The notes below the pieces were generated by a model that saw only the letters and a list, made by a program, of their open reading frames with translations, searched no databases and was not told where the DNA came from. 26,173 bases of DNA, from NCBI GenBank assembly GCA_948602995.1, contig CAPEBR010000006.1, forward strand, positions 148,814 through 174,986, given 5' to 3'. The stretch is from an uncultured Dorea sp. (GTDB lineage: Bacteria > Bacillota > Clostridia > Lachnospirales > Lachnospiraceae). This document shows positions 1-7,358 of the stretch, piece by piece. A program made the translations under genes and the position numbers. Each line of letters opens with the position of its first letter. Positions within the stretch are counted from its first letter, which is position 1.

Positions 1-567
1 AGTACAAGGTATTCTTGCTACTTGTGTCACTTTACAAGCGTTGGTATCTGCTCCTACCAATGCACATAATTCTTTGTTAAACTCGCTAATCTCTCTGATT
101 TTACAAGTCGGTGGAATAATTATGTAATAATGGTATCCATGTCCAGAATCATAATAAGCATGAAGAAACACATTAGGTAATTTCTTTCTTATCATCTTGG
201 TAAAATCATAGGCATCTTTTAAATTGGGATAGTCCTTCTTATCAAAATCAATGAATAATACCCTTTGTTGTCTCATATTGCCTTCTCGCCTATGAGGTTC
301 ACCATCTGATCCAGCTTTTACAGTAGCAAGAGCATTATAAGCATGAAAATTATATCTGAACTTCTCTATATAATCTTGATATTCTTCAAAATTCTTTGCA
401 TACTTATGAAACTCTACTTTTTTCCCATCTTTTCCAATTACTACATTTCCATCTTTATCCGTTTTCATAAAGAATAAAGCAACATATTCATTATCCTTCA
501 ATTTTTCCGGATAAAGCATATCATAGTATCTTCTTAAAACTTCTGTTTGTGTGTTGTTGTTAATAAT
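1..567 (-). CDS. Archaeo-eukaryotic (AEP/PrimPol-like) primase, partial
   Basis: The left edge of the window cuts off the C-terminal part. The visible protein has the AEP primase signature: the hydrophobic DxD motif (LFIDFD) and, about 45 residues later, the SGHGYHYY motif with its histidine, followed by VTQVARIPCT, where these proteins usually have an arginine-proline-glycine turn. Such primases prime replication of plasmids and phages. The N-terminal residues NNNTQTEVLRRYYDMLYPE read as real protein, but the frame has no ATG, GTG or TTG before residue 17. A good GGAG site (574-577) sits 6 and 9 bases before two ATT codons at 567 and 564, so an ATT start is the simplest reading. The first in-frame ATG (519) lacks a clear ribosome binding site. 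An out-of-frame ATG at 571 gives only three codons. Family confident, start unsure. Confidence 0.75.
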   Translation of the reverse strand, partial: MINNNTQTEVLRRYYDMLYPEKLKDNEYVALFFMKTDKDGNVVIGKDGKKVEFHKYAKNFEEYQDYIEKFRYNFHAYNALATVKAGSDGEPHRREGNMRQQRVLFIDFDKKDYPNLKDAYDFTKMIRKKLPNVFLHAYYDSGHGYHYYIIIPPTCKIREISEFNKELCALVGADTNACKVTQVARIPCT

Positions 568-602
568 ACATCACTCCTTTGTTTTTTATTAAAATGGGAA
601 TA

Positions 603-621
603 AACGCTGAAGATCAGCGTT
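603..621 (-). terminator. Hairpin downstream of the cold-shock gene
   Basis: Perfect 8-bp stem AACGCTGA/TCAGCGTT with a 3-nt loop, between the cold-shock stop codon and the primase ribosome binding site. The T-tract on the minus strand is weak (TTTATTCCCATTTT), so it may be a partial terminator or an mRNA-stabilising hairpin. Confidence 0.45.
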
Positions 622-662
622 GTACTACTCCCTTTTCAGCTATTCTCTTTTTGGCAATCACA

Positions 663-911
663 TTATGCTAACAATGTTATTTTATACGCATCATCACCAT
701 CAGTTATCAATATGGAAGTACGTACAACATTTACAGCTTGTACACCCTTTTCAGTGTCGATAACATCATATTTCACTGAATCATCCTCTGCTAATTCCTT
801 GAATCCTTCACCTGCAATTCCAGAATAATGTACGAATACTTCTTTGCCATCATCACCTGAAATAAACCCAAAACCACGCTGATTGTTGAACCATTTAACT
901 TTTCCTGTCAT
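663..911 (-). CDS. Cold-shock domain protein (CspA family)
   Basis: An 82-residue protein with one cold-shock OB fold. It opens MTGKVKWFN, has RNP1 as RGFGFI (residues 12-17) and RNP2 as VFVHY (25-29). The first two thirds match the usual 65-70 residue Csp closely. The last 15 residues (TSILITDGDDAYKITLLA) are an unusual extension. Csp proteins bind single-stranded RNA or DNA and act as RNA chaperones or antiterminators. A clear AAGGAGAAG precedes the ATG. It lies between an unknown gene and the primase. A second, divergent cold-shock protein is encoded at 23291-23557, so the element carries two. Confidence 0.9.
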   Translation of the reverse strand: MTGKVKWFNNQRGFGFISGDDGKEVFVHYSGIAGEGFKELAEDDSVKYDVIDTEKGVQAVNVVRTSILITDGDDAYKITLLA

Positions 912-970
912 TATTGATCTTCTCCTTCATCTATAATTGAAATTATTGTATCTTTGCAAGTAAATTAATG

Positions 971-1573
971 CTACCTATTAGACAGTTTCTCCATATACTT
1001 CCATTTTTTAACTTCTTCCTTTCTATTTACGGATTCCCTTTTTTCTTTTTCATAATAACGTATAATTTCATTAGTGTTTTTTATACTCTTTTTACAACTG
1101 GATAAAATTTGATTCTTTTCAGAATAAAATATCTTCCTTTTCACATCCGAAATAGAACTAATTTTTGATCCATCATACCAATCACTTGTTGAATGATATA
1201 TGTATTTATCATAAAATCTAATAATCCATTTATTGTTTCGACCAGGATATGTACTATGTATCATTAGCACTCCCATATATTCTTTAACCATTTCTCCATC
1301 TGGCATAAGTATTTCCATATATACACCAGTAGATGAAGTACAAAACAACAAATCTCTCGTAACATGTACTGAAATACTTTCCTCAATCTCATGAATCCAC
1401 TTATTTACATCATTCAATATCTCTTCAATATGGGAATTATTGTATATATTAAAAGCTTCTGATACATAGGAAGAATTTTCGTCATGCTTTAACACAAGTT
1501 CTTTAAATTCCTGTGATGCAAAGAAATCATTGATTTTCTTTTCAATATCTATCATTCTTTTATTTGATTCCAT
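971..1573 (-). CDS. Hypothetical protein, 200 aa
   Basis: I do not recognise this protein. It is mixed alpha/beta, with a charged N-terminal helix (residues 5-30), a central beta-rich part (about 70-125, with several W, Y and hydrophobic strands) and a very basic helical C-terminus (about 150-200, rich in K, R and E). No signal peptide or membrane segment is visible. A GGAGG site 9 bases before the ATG supports the start. It is in line with the other minus-strand genes of the replication/maintenance block and is separated from the 55-aa gene by a short spacer. The basic tail could bind nucleic acid, but that is only a guess. Confidence 0.7.
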   Translation of the reverse strand: MESNKRMIDIEKKINDFFASQEFKELVLKHDENSSYVSEAFNIYNNSHIEEILNDVNKWIHEIEESISVHVTRDLLFCTSSTGVYMEILMPDGEMVKEYMGVLMIHSTYPGRNNKWIIRFYDKYIYHSTSDWYDGSKISSISDVKRKIFYSEKNQILSSCKKSIKNTNEIIRYYEKEKRESVNRKEEVKKWKYMEKLSNR

Positions 1574-1598
1574 TTTCTCATTCCTCCGTATCTATCTC

Positions 1599-1766
1599 TT
1601 ATCCAATTTTCTCAACTTCATCTTCCGAAAAGTAATCAAAATCTCCATCATTAAAGTAAACACTGCATACTGGTAAACATTCTACATTTTGTCTTCCCAA
1701 TATGCCGATTTTGCCAAAATACTTACTGGTTTCATCTGTTATTTTTACTTTTGTCCCATTTGTCAT
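1599..1766 (-). CDS. Small hypothetical protein, 55 aa
   Basis: A short open frame opening MTNGTKVKITD and ending EDEVEKIG, preceded by AAGGAGAAAATCAGTA at a workable distance from ATG 1764-1766. The pattern G-x-K-V-K-I-T then YFGKIGIL resembles the small SH3/KOW-like barrels found in phage and plasmid genes (a gene product that opens with a V-K-I strand and then has G-K-x-G). No function is assigned. Position between two well-formed genes on the same strand, codon usage and ribosome binding site support it as real. Confidence 0.65.
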   Translation of the reverse strand: MTNGTKVKITDETSKYFGKIGILGRQNVECLPVCSVYFNDGDFDYFSEDEVEKIG

Positions 1767-1789
1767 TACTGATTTTCTCCTTAAATTTG

Positions 1790-1828
1790 ATATATAGTGG
1801 CAAGTTACAATCTCTCACCACTATATAT
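1790..1828. terminator. 11-bp intergenic hairpin
   Basis: Perfect stem ATATATAGTGG/CCACTATATAT with a 17-nt loop, directly after the stop codon of the Lar-like gene (minus strand) and before the ribosome binding site of the 55-aa gene. There is no U-tract on either side, so it may be a processing or stabilising structure rather than a terminator. Confidence 0.4.
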
Positions 1829-1830
1829 TT

Positions 1831-2358
1831 CTACATTTGTATTTGTTTTTCTTCAAAATATCGTGAAATAATGTCCTTTACATGGTCATTAACAAATATT
1901 TTCTTAGCAACTTCACCCAAATCATAATTAATGCCGCTATATAACTTCAATAATTCCATTTCTTCAGCTATTTTTCGTAATTTCCATCCAGTGATATATT
2001 CCGGTGAATCAACTGAAATCATTGCACCATACCAAGCCATAGACAATAATTTCTTTATATACCATATAGCCTTTTCCGTATCTGACATATGTAATAATCT
2101 TGTTTGGTTGCTGAAAATTTCATTATTCCAGTCGTTTATTGTCTTTTGAACTGCCTCTTTTTTAGTCAATCTTCGTATTGTCATGTTGGGTTGTAAATAC
2201 CCAAAATACGTATTATATTTATTTGTTGCAGCTTTACATCCCAGACATTCCACATAGAAATTAATGACTGTATCATTACAGAAATTTACTGTTTTTGTCA
2301 TTAATTCTGCTTCTCCACCACAATAAGGACATGGATTGATTATGATTTTCTTTGCCAT
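1831..2358 (-). CDS. Lar-like zinc-ribbon protein
   Basis: The N-terminal ~75 residues follow the Lar/restriction-alleviation pattern: PCPYCGGEAEL, then ECLGCKAAT (a four-cysteine zinc ribbon), then an acidic/basic stretch ending AVQKTINDWN, the typical A-x-x-x-W-N close of the family. Lar proteins of phages and prophages reduce restriction of incoming DNA by modulating type I restriction; many relatives are uncharacterised. The remaining ~95 residues are an unrecognised helical extension, so the protein is about twice the usual Lar length. GGAG precedes the ATG by 11 bases. Function is inferred from the family only. Confidence 0.6.
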   Translation of the reverse strand: MAKKIIINPCPYCGGEAELMTKTVNFCNDTVINFYVECLGCKAATNKYNTYFGYLQPNMTIRRLTKKEAVQKTINDWNNEIFSNQTRLLHMSDTEKAIWYIKKLLSMAWYGAMISVDSPEYITGWKLRKIAEEMELLKLYSGINYDLGEVAKKIFVNDHVKDIISRYFEEKQIQM

Positions 2359-2425
2359 AGTACTGATTTCTCCTTTTTCTTTCAGGCGGCATATCGTTTA
2401 ATTTTAATACACCGCCCTGTCATTT

Positions 2426-3172
2426 TTATTTCCTATTAATCAGTTCTTCCTTAAGATTATTCAGTGTTTTAAGATTATCCTTTAAAGCTGATTTGTATTT
2501 TTCAACAAATTCCCATTTTGATTGACGTTCCATGCTATATGACATAGCTAATGAGTTGATAATTTCCCAAATATTGGGGTAAATATCTTCATATAAGCAC
2601 ATGCCGCCCAAATCTTCATCCATAATTTCATATTTGAACGTTCCGTTTAAAGGCACTTCCTCTATACAATTGGAATATTTCTCCACATAATTATTGACAA
2701 ATTCATCTGCCGATACATTGGCTTTTTTGAATTCCATATCATAAAGATATTCATAATGCTCCGGTGTTACAAAAATACCTGTACGGTTGATAAATTCCTC
2801 TCTTGGGACAAAATCCTCGTGTACCGGTTCCTTGTAATCAAACTCCTCAGCTACTGGATGAATCAAATATGGTATTTCCCCCGTAATTTCAACATCCAGT
2901 ATCCCCATAGAGTTATTAAATCTGATTTCAATAGTATTTTCATTGCCGTGAATAGATTCAATAAGGGCATCACTATCCAGTACAATTTTTTGCCTTGTTT
3001 TCGGCTCTAAAAGAATGATCTGTCCATCTGTACCGTCATTAGGATTAGCAACCATAATAGAATCTTTCATATGTATCCCAATTAGACTTCTATCCCTGGT
3101 TGATACCGATACTGTTCTGCCATTCACCAGTTTTCTTACATCTCCAATTGTTAATTCGCTTAGTTTTGTCAT
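2426..3172 (-). CDS. Hypothetical protein, 248 aa; paralog of the next upstream gene
   Basis: I do not recognise a named family. Residues 5-100 are clearly related to the whole of the 104-aa protein encoded just upstream (3341-3655). Both have G-x-x-V-x-(V/I)-S-x-x-D-R, a run ending D-x-x-I-I/L-E-S-I, then N/D-x-x-x-x-I-x-F and a final D-I/V-x-I strand. This reads as a small beta-rich domain. The remaining part (100-248) is acidic and helical. The start is supported by GGAGGAG 8 bases before ATG. Codon usage matches its neighbours. It lies in the minus-strand maintenance block below parB. Confidence 0.65.
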   Translation of the reverse strand: MTKLSELTIGDVRKLVNGRTVSVSTRDRSLIGIHMKDSIMVANPNDGTDGQIILLEPKTRQKIVLDSDALIESIHGNENTIEIRFNNSMGILDVEITGEIPYLIHPVAEEFDYKEPVHEDFVPREEFINRTGIFVTPEHYEYLYDMEFKKANVSADEFVNNYVEKYSNCIEEVPLNGTFKYEIMDEDLGGMCLYEDIYPNIWEIINSLAMSYSMERQSKWEFVEKYKSALKDNLKTLNNLKEELINRK

Positions 3173-3259
3173 GATTTTTTCTCCTCCATATTTTTGAATT
3201 TTGATTGTAGAGGATCAGCCTTTCGTCAATCCTCCGTTGTTTGATTTGATGTGATAAGC

Positions 3260-3282
3260 TGAGTCCCTGTTTTAGGGAGTCA
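3260..3282. repeat. Intergenic hairpin
   Basis: TGAGTCCCT/AGGGAGTCA: 9-bp stem with one mismatched pair and a 5-nt loop, in the 168-base gap between the two paralogous genes. No U-tract follows. A possible attenuator or processing signal. Confidence 0.35.
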
Positions 3283-3340
3283 CCTGTCAGTACTTACTAT
3301 ATGATTACTTCTCTATGTAGAAAAGAAATCTTTCTGTTAT

Positions 3341-3655
3341 TTACAGCTTGCATTCTGAAATATCAATACTCTCCATATCCAAGGTGAAATTTATTGTATA
3401 TGATCCGTCACCATCGTTTACAATGCTTTCGATGATATATTCATCAAAACATATTGACGTGATTATACAGTCTTTTTCATTTCTTGCCACAAGCCATAAC
3501 GTCCTGTCATCCTCTTCATATTCAATCGACGCTTTGAGCATGGTTATAGATACTCCATAGCGGTCAATAGAGCTGATAGTTACAAACTTGCCCTCGAATA
3601 TTTTTGCTAATTCTTCTGATGTGATTGTGTTTTCTGTTGTTTCTGCTTTACCCAT
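3341..3655 (-). CDS. Hypothetical protein, 104 aa; single-domain paralog
   Basis: Unknown small protein made of one beta-rich domain (about residues 12-100) that is homologous to the N-terminal domain of the 248-aa protein encoded downstream. The shared landmarks are the S-x-x-D-R motif near residue 33, IIESI near 74 and the closing DISE strand. AAAGGAG lies 9 bases before ATG. The pair probably arose by duplication followed by fusion with, or loss of, the C-terminal part. No catalytic motif is visible. Confidence 0.6.
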   Translation of the reverse strand: MGKAETTENTITSEELAKIFEGKFVTISSIDRYGVSITMLKASIEYEEDDRTLWLVARNEKDCIITSICFDEYIIESIVNDGDGSYTINFTLDMESIDISECKL

Positions 3656-3737
3656 GTTCTTAATCTCCTTTTCTTTATATTGTTTTTAGCTGGACAATCA
3701 AACGACTATCCACCTATATGATTCTGCTAAATCTAAT

Positions 3738-4400
3738 TCAATTTTTATATTTTTGTATTTCTTCATCCATTTGTTTTTGCGTATATTTTTTATCAATAGG
3801 GATAGATTCAATAAATTCTTCCTGATCTTTTTCTGAAAGATTACGCATTATTGCAAGGGCAGTTGTTTTAGTTACAATACCAGTTGTCACAAGTTCATCT
3901 AATTCAGGTATCATGTTGGCAAGCTGCTTGTAGTTTTGGAGGGTGCGCACGTCCATATTCATATCATAAGCTAGACCAGACTGAGTTTTACAAGACGAAT
4001 TTTTTTCGTGTTGCGTTCTGTCTCCGCCATGTTCAATCCCATAAATCCTTTCCAACTCCTTAATTCTTAAACCCACTTTTTTGGCAGAACCACCAACATC
4101 TCCACGTTGCCCCAAACTTGATAACGAAACGTTATTGAGTTTATCTTCTTTGTCTACATGGTCATTTAACGCCTTACTTGCATTGCTATATCCCAAATCA
4201 TATGTATGTACATATTCCATGAGATTCTGCAAGTTCTTTCTGTGTTTTTGGTTCATCTGAATTTTGCAAAGTAAAAACCTTTTCTTTTGGCAATGTATAT
4301 TGATTTCCATTGAGTCAGTAAGATTACGCTCTATAGAAAGTATTCGTTTTAAGCTTTTCTCACTGATTCCTAATTGTTTAGCAATTTCCGATAATTTCAA
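3738..4400 (-). CDS. ParB-like partition/DNA-binding protein, possibly frameshifted
   Basis: Residues ~150-205 are the helix-turn-helix part of ParB/RepB-type proteins: DVRTLQNYKQLANMIPELDEL, then TTALAIMRNLSEKDQEEFIESI. The middle has QRGDVGG and IKELERIYGI, matched by the decayed copy at 15992-16460. The first 31 residues (SEIAKQLGISEKSLKRILSI) are another HTH-like piece. Residues 31-68 look wrong in this frame. The adjacent frame over 4201-4308 reads NQYTLPKEKVFTLQNS and PKTQKELAESHGI, which looks like real protein. The start is TTG at 4400, overlapping the stop of a short frame that begins after GGAGG (4432-4436). The gene is either mosaic, or inactivated by small indels. The canonical ParB nuclease/CTPase N-domain (GERRxR) is not seen. 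Confidence 0.55.
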   Translation of the reverse strand: MKLSEIAKQLGISEKSLKRILSIERNLTDSMEINIHCQKKRFLLCKIQMNQKHRKNLQNLMEYVHTYDLGYSNASKALNDHVDKEDKLNNVSLSSLGQRGDVGGSAKKVGLRIKELERIYGIEHGGDRTQHEKNSSCKTQSGLAYDMNMDVRTLQNYKQLANMIPELDELVTTGIVTKTTALAIMRNLSEKDQEEFIESIPIDKKYTQKQMDEEIQKYKN

Positions 4401-4477
4401 GAGGTCATTTTGACCTTCTGATTTTCTATCACCTCCGTTTTTATACCAACATAATCGTACATATCTATAAGAAATCT

Positions 4478-4499
4478 CATGGCAGAAAATTTCGCCATG
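4478..4499. promoter_or_regulatory. 22-bp palindromic site upstream of parB-like gene
   Basis: CATGGC and GCCATG arms with GAAA/TTTC extensions form a near-continuous dyad. It lies about 80 bases upstream of the ParB-like start. Position and symmetry suit an operator or a parS-like centromere; this is inference only. Confidence 0.35.
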
Positions 4500-4693
4500 G
4501 AAAAAGATGTTTATTTCTTCTACATTTGGATAGGAAATCTATGTAAAACTCCTTATTCATTTTTCAATGTTCATCTTAATTTCCATGCTCAAAAACAGAA
4601 TTTTAATCAGTTCTTCATCATAATGGATAAAGACATGCTATCAGCATGGTAAAAATTACTATTGGAAATATTGCAGAAATGCCATGATGTTAC

Positions 4694-4722
4694 TTGAAAA
4701 TCAGTTTAAAACGTGTGATAAT
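4694..4722 (+). promoter_or_regulatory. Promoter of candidate small RNA
   Basis: TTGAAA (4694-4699), 17-base spacer, GATAAT (4717-4722) with an upstream TG that could act as an extended -10. Transcription would start near 4729. Confidence 0.45.
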
Positions 4723-4728
4723 ATCAAT

Positions 4729-4801
4729 GGGCATTTTCTGCTCTACATATGGGAGACCTGTCCGATGGTGTTGCAGCACCGTTTGAGGAGAGGTCTTTTT
4801 A
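4729..4801 (+). ncRNA. Candidate ~70-nt terminated small RNA
   Basis: A promoter (4694-4722) is followed within 75 bases by a strong factor-independent terminator. The terminator has outer stem AGACCT/AGGTCT (4754-4759 with 4791-4796), inner stem ATGGTG/CACCGT (4765-4770 with 4777-4782) and a run of five T. No plus-strand gene precedes it. The size and structure resemble the short antisense or regulatory RNAs that control plasmid copy number or maintenance. No target is visible, and the locus is beside a parB-like gene. The ORF that crosses it (4684-4917) has no ribosome binding site and runs through the terminator. Confidence 0.45.
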
Positions 4802-4890
4802 ATTTACTGATGTTTATTATAGAACTTGTGTTTGGTTTTGTCAATAGAGAAATCGAACTTACGTTTGGATTTATGTTTATTGTGGATAAA

Positions 4891-4907
4891 TGCATTTTGA
4901 AAATGCA
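4891..4907. repeat. 17-bp perfect palindrome
   Basis: TGCATTTT G AAAATGCA, about 70 bases upstream of the -35 of the NTase-like gene. A possible operator. Nearby, GAACTT-x2-GTTTGG-x-TTT occurs twice 33 bases apart (4822 and 4855), a weak iteron-like pattern. Confidence 0.35.
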
Positions 4908-4927
4908 ACATATTTAAACGAGATCCC

Positions 4928-4949
4928 TTCAAGCCGAAATCGCAAATAA
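4928..4949 (+). repeat. 22-bp repeat, copy 1 (second at 20716-20737)
   Basis: The 16-mer CCGAAATCGCAAATAA is identical in both copies, and six more bases to its left match with one difference. Both copies lie in long gene-free regions on the same strand. Confidence 0.6.
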
Positions 4950-4979
4950 TGAAATCTTTCAGAATAAAAAAAATGCATA

Positions 4980-5007
4980 TTGATAAAAACATAATATATG
5001 ATATAAT
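4980..5007 (+). promoter_or_regulatory. Promoter of the NTase-like gene
   Basis: TTGATA (4980-4985), 16-base spacer, perfect TATAAT (5002-5007), about 60 bases before the start codon at 5070. Confidence 0.6.
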
Positions 5008-5069
5008 ATAATGATTTAGTATTTCTCTAAATGGTCGGCATGGGAATCATATAATTGGAGGAAAATGAT

Positions 5070-5699
5070 ATGCATGATTTTATTTATGTAAGCAAAAATG
5101 AAGCAAAACCAGTTAGAGAAGATTTGTACAAAATTATTTGTAAAGTACAAGACATCGTAAGACCATATTTTACATTCCAATTTAAACCTGTTGGAAGTTC
5201 AAGCCGAAATATGATTACTTATGACAGAAAGTCCAACATAGGATTTGACTTTGATTTTAACCTGGAAATTAATGACGATGACGAAAATTACAGCGCACAG
5301 GAAATTCGACAAATAATTAAACGTGCGATTGACCAGGTAGCTCCTAAATATGGTTACAAGCCTTGCGAAGATTCCACAAGAGTATTAACAATCAAAAAAG
5401 TGAATACGCATACCAGTAAAATTATACATAGCTGTGATTTTGCACTTGTATATAATTATGGAAATGGTAAGCAGCAATATATAAGATTCAATAAAAATAC
5501 TCAGGATTATACCTGGGAAAATCAAGGTAAAGGTTTCAAAAATTTAGACAATAAAATTGCATGGCTAAAGGATAACGGACACTGGGGAGAATTGGAGGAT
5601 TATTATATTGATAAAAAGAATCGCAATAATAATCCTGATAAACATTCACGTTCTATTTTTGCTGAATCCATTAATGAGATGTATCAGAAGAAAAAATAA
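5070..5699 (+). CDS. Conserved hypothetical, nucleotidyltransferase-like
   Basis: A 209-residue protein. The start at ATG 5070 is chosen because GGAGG lies 8 bases upstream; an in-frame TTG at 5055 overlaps that site. Residues ~45-70 read GSSSRNMITYD then GFDFDFNLEI: a GS motif followed by a D-x-D pair on a strand, as in polymerase-beta-type nucleotidyltransferases. A third acidic strand (SCDFALVYNY) follows at about 125-135. From memory, similar proteins of the same length are common in Firmicutes and annotated as hypothetical. The conserved tail NNPDKHSRSIFAE is characteristic. It could be an NTase of unknown substrate (related in fold to MNT or CD-NTase enzymes), but catalytic function is inference. 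It is transcribed alone from its own promoter. Confidence 0.7.
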   Translation: MHDFIYVSKNEAKPVREDLYKIICKVQDIVRPYFTFQFKPVGSSSRNMITYDRKSNIGFDFDFNLEINDDDENYSAQEIRQIIKRAIDQVAPKYGYKPCEDSTRVLTIKKVNTHTSKIIHSCDFALVYNYGNGKQQYIRFNKNTQDYTWENQGKGFKNLDNKIAWLKDNGHWGELEDYYIDKKNRNNNPDKHSRSIFAESINEMYQKKK

Positions 5700-5717
5700 T
5701 GGTGAAACTTAATTAAA

Positions 5718-5747
5718 AATAGCGTCCCCAAATTGGGAGGCGCTATT
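5718..5747. terminator. Bidirectional terminator between convergent genes
   Basis: AATAGCG/CGCTATT outer stem with a CCC/GGG inner part. It lies between the stop of the NTase-like gene and the stop of the convergent Uma2 gene. A-rich sequence lies on the left and T-containing sequence on the right. Confidence 0.7.
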
Positions 5748-5756
5748 ATCTTCTGT

Positions 5757-6290
5757 CTATGAAATCCTTATGGAAAATCCCTCATATATTCCTACAGGGA
5801 CATCGTCACCAAAAGAATATTCTTGCATGTTATCCTGTTCAAAATTATAAACAGTTACTACTTCCTTTTCCGGATCAACAACCCAGTATTCCCTTACACC
5901 GGCAGTCCGGTATTTGAATAATTTCTTATAATAATCCATTGATCTGCTTCCAGGTGATACAATCTCAATAATCCAGTCAGGTGCTCCATGGCAGCCTTTT
6001 TCATCTAATTTAGAGGAATCACATATAACAGATATATCCGGTTCTACATAATTATAATCATCCTCATTGAGATAAACGGCAAATGGGGCCGGGTATATTT
6101 CACAGTTTCCATTTTGGGAATCAATATAATCAGCAATTTTCCTACTTAATGACAATAAGATCCTCTGATGTGTCCTGGTTGGTGTTGCAAGATAGTAAAT
6201 CTGTCCGTCAATCAGTTCAGCACGTTCTCCATCCGGTAAGGCATGAATATCTTCTATTGTATAGATGTCTTCTTTTCTTACTACGTTCAT
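5757..6290 (-). CDS. Uma2-family (DUF820) PD-(D/E)XK nuclease-like protein
   Basis: A 177-residue protein. ATG 6290 is chosen (GGAGG 8 bases upstream) over GTG 6299. Family landmarks in order: YTIEDIHALPDGERAELIDGQIY (first 32 residues), THQRI near 40, YVEPDISVIC (81-90) with the metal-binding Asp, PDWIIEIVSPGS (104-115) with the catalytic Glu, then YKKLFKYRTAGVREYWVVDP. Length and motif order match Uma2 proteins. These have a restriction-endonuclease fold, are abundant as accessory genes in cyanobacteria and Firmicutes, and their biological role is unknown. It is flanked by terminators and so is probably monocistronic. Confidence 0.85.
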   Translation of the reverse strand: MNVVRKEDIYTIEDIHALPDGERAELIDGQIYYLATPTRTHQRILLSLSRKIADYIDSQNGNCEIYPAPFAVYLNEDDYNYVEPDISVICDSSKLDEKGCHGAPDWIIEIVSPGSRSMDYYKKLFKYRTAGVREYWVVDPEKEVVTVYNFEQDNMQEYSFGDDVPVGIYEGFSIRIS

Positions 6291-6360
6291 GGTTTCCACC
6301 TCCTGTCCTTAAGGATATTATAGGGGATGCGGATTTAGAATACAACTGGTTTTTTGAAAT

Positions 6361-6386
6361 CTCAACCGACAAAATTGGCGATTGAG
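6361..6386 (-). terminator. Hairpin between Uma2 and the 187-aa gene
   Basis: CTCAACCG/CGATTGAG stem with one mismatch and a 10-nt loop, in the gap after the stop codon of the 187-aa gene. The tail on the minus strand is only weakly U-rich. Confidence 0.4.
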
Positions 6387-6451
6387 TTTCTATAAAAAAC
6401 TTTTCAGCTTTTCCATTTTGGGAATCCTAAACAAAGTAAGTGACATTGTTA

Positions 6452-7015
6452 TTATTCACATCCTGGTAATTTTGGTATTTCAAAAACTCTGTTGCTTCGA
6501 GTAGCTATTTCTACCTCTTTTTCTAATTTTTTTAACTTATCCTCAGAATAAAAGACTTCATGCCAATCAATATATTTACATATATTATAAAACGGCTCTA
6601 TATCAATATACCTATTTTTCAATCTTCCTTTTGATACCTCTTTTATATTTAACTTGAATTCATTCATAACTTCTTCAGAACTCATATTCTTTCTTACACG
6701 AACTCTAAAAAATGTAGATGTACCATAATATATGTCAGGTCTTCCCCCTTTGATTTTTCTTTCTCTTACATCTATAGATAATGTTGTAAATAAGTCAATA
6801 CCATGTATATACACACTGATGTAACCGATTATTGCATGATATTTCCATGTTGTTCTTCGATGGTTAATTTGCTTAAATACCGCACGTCTTTTTATCCATT
6901 CCTCTTCAGATTCTTCTTCTCTCCTGAAAAGCTTTTCATAGTGATCATTCCAATATTTATTAAATTCTTCCCATGGACAGATATAGACTGGTATATCATA
7001 TATTTTCTCTTCCAT
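6452..7015 (-). CDS. Hypothetical protein, 187 aa
   Basis: No family recognised. ATG 7015 is chosen because GAGGAGG lies 6 bases upstream. The protein has an N-terminal charged helix (EEFNKYWNDHYEKLFRREEESEEEWIKRR), a central beta-rich block (WKYHAIIGYISVYIHGIDLF...TLSIDV) and a basic, helical C-terminus. There is no signal peptide or membrane span. It is an isolated accessory gene preceded by a 640-base gene-poor region. Confidence 0.6.
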   Translation of the reverse strand: MEEKIYDIPVYICPWEEFNKYWNDHYEKLFRREEESEEEWIKRRAVFKQINHRRTTWKYHAIIGYISVYIHGIDLFTTLSIDVRERKIKGGRPDIYYGTSTFFRVRVRKNMSSEEVMNEFKLNIKEVSKGRLKNRYIDIEPFYNICKYIDWHEVFYSEDKLKKLEKEVEIATRSNRVFEIPKLPGCE

Positions 7016-7226
7016 AATACTCCTCCTCAATTGAATTCTAACAATATTGTTATACGCTCAATATAACACAAGAAATATTATCTCGTCAACATTAATTCTA
7101 TATTTTGTGTTTTATGTATATATTTTCACTACATATAGTGTTATTCTTTTATGCATTATTTACTTCATTTTCCTCCTCATTCCATCAACTTCATCGAACA
7201 ACACTTCCATCAATTAATAATTATTC

Positions 7227-7358
7227 TCATTTAATATAATAACCTATCCATCCAGTAGGATTTAATCCACCCTTTCTCTCAAAAAATTTATTCCCCATTA
7301 ATTCAGTATCAAATAGTCTTATTCCAAATTTTCTTAAAAGAAACAAAATAGTTTCTCT
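7227..7358 (-). pseudogene. Possible 43-codon coding remnant
   Basis: Between an in-frame stop at 7359 and the stop at 7227 the frame reads ETILFLLRKFGIRLFDTELM and GNKFFERKGGLNPTGWIGYY, which looks like genuine protein but has no start codon. I cannot name the family. Probably the C-terminal end of a decayed gene. Confidence 0.3.

Noticed and set aside
3015..3197. 60-aa plus-strand frame
   Set aside because: Antisense to the 248-aa gene, no ribosome binding site.
4684..4917. 77-aa plus-strand frame
   Set aside because: No ribosome binding site, crosses a strong terminator at 4754-4800, low-complexity translation.
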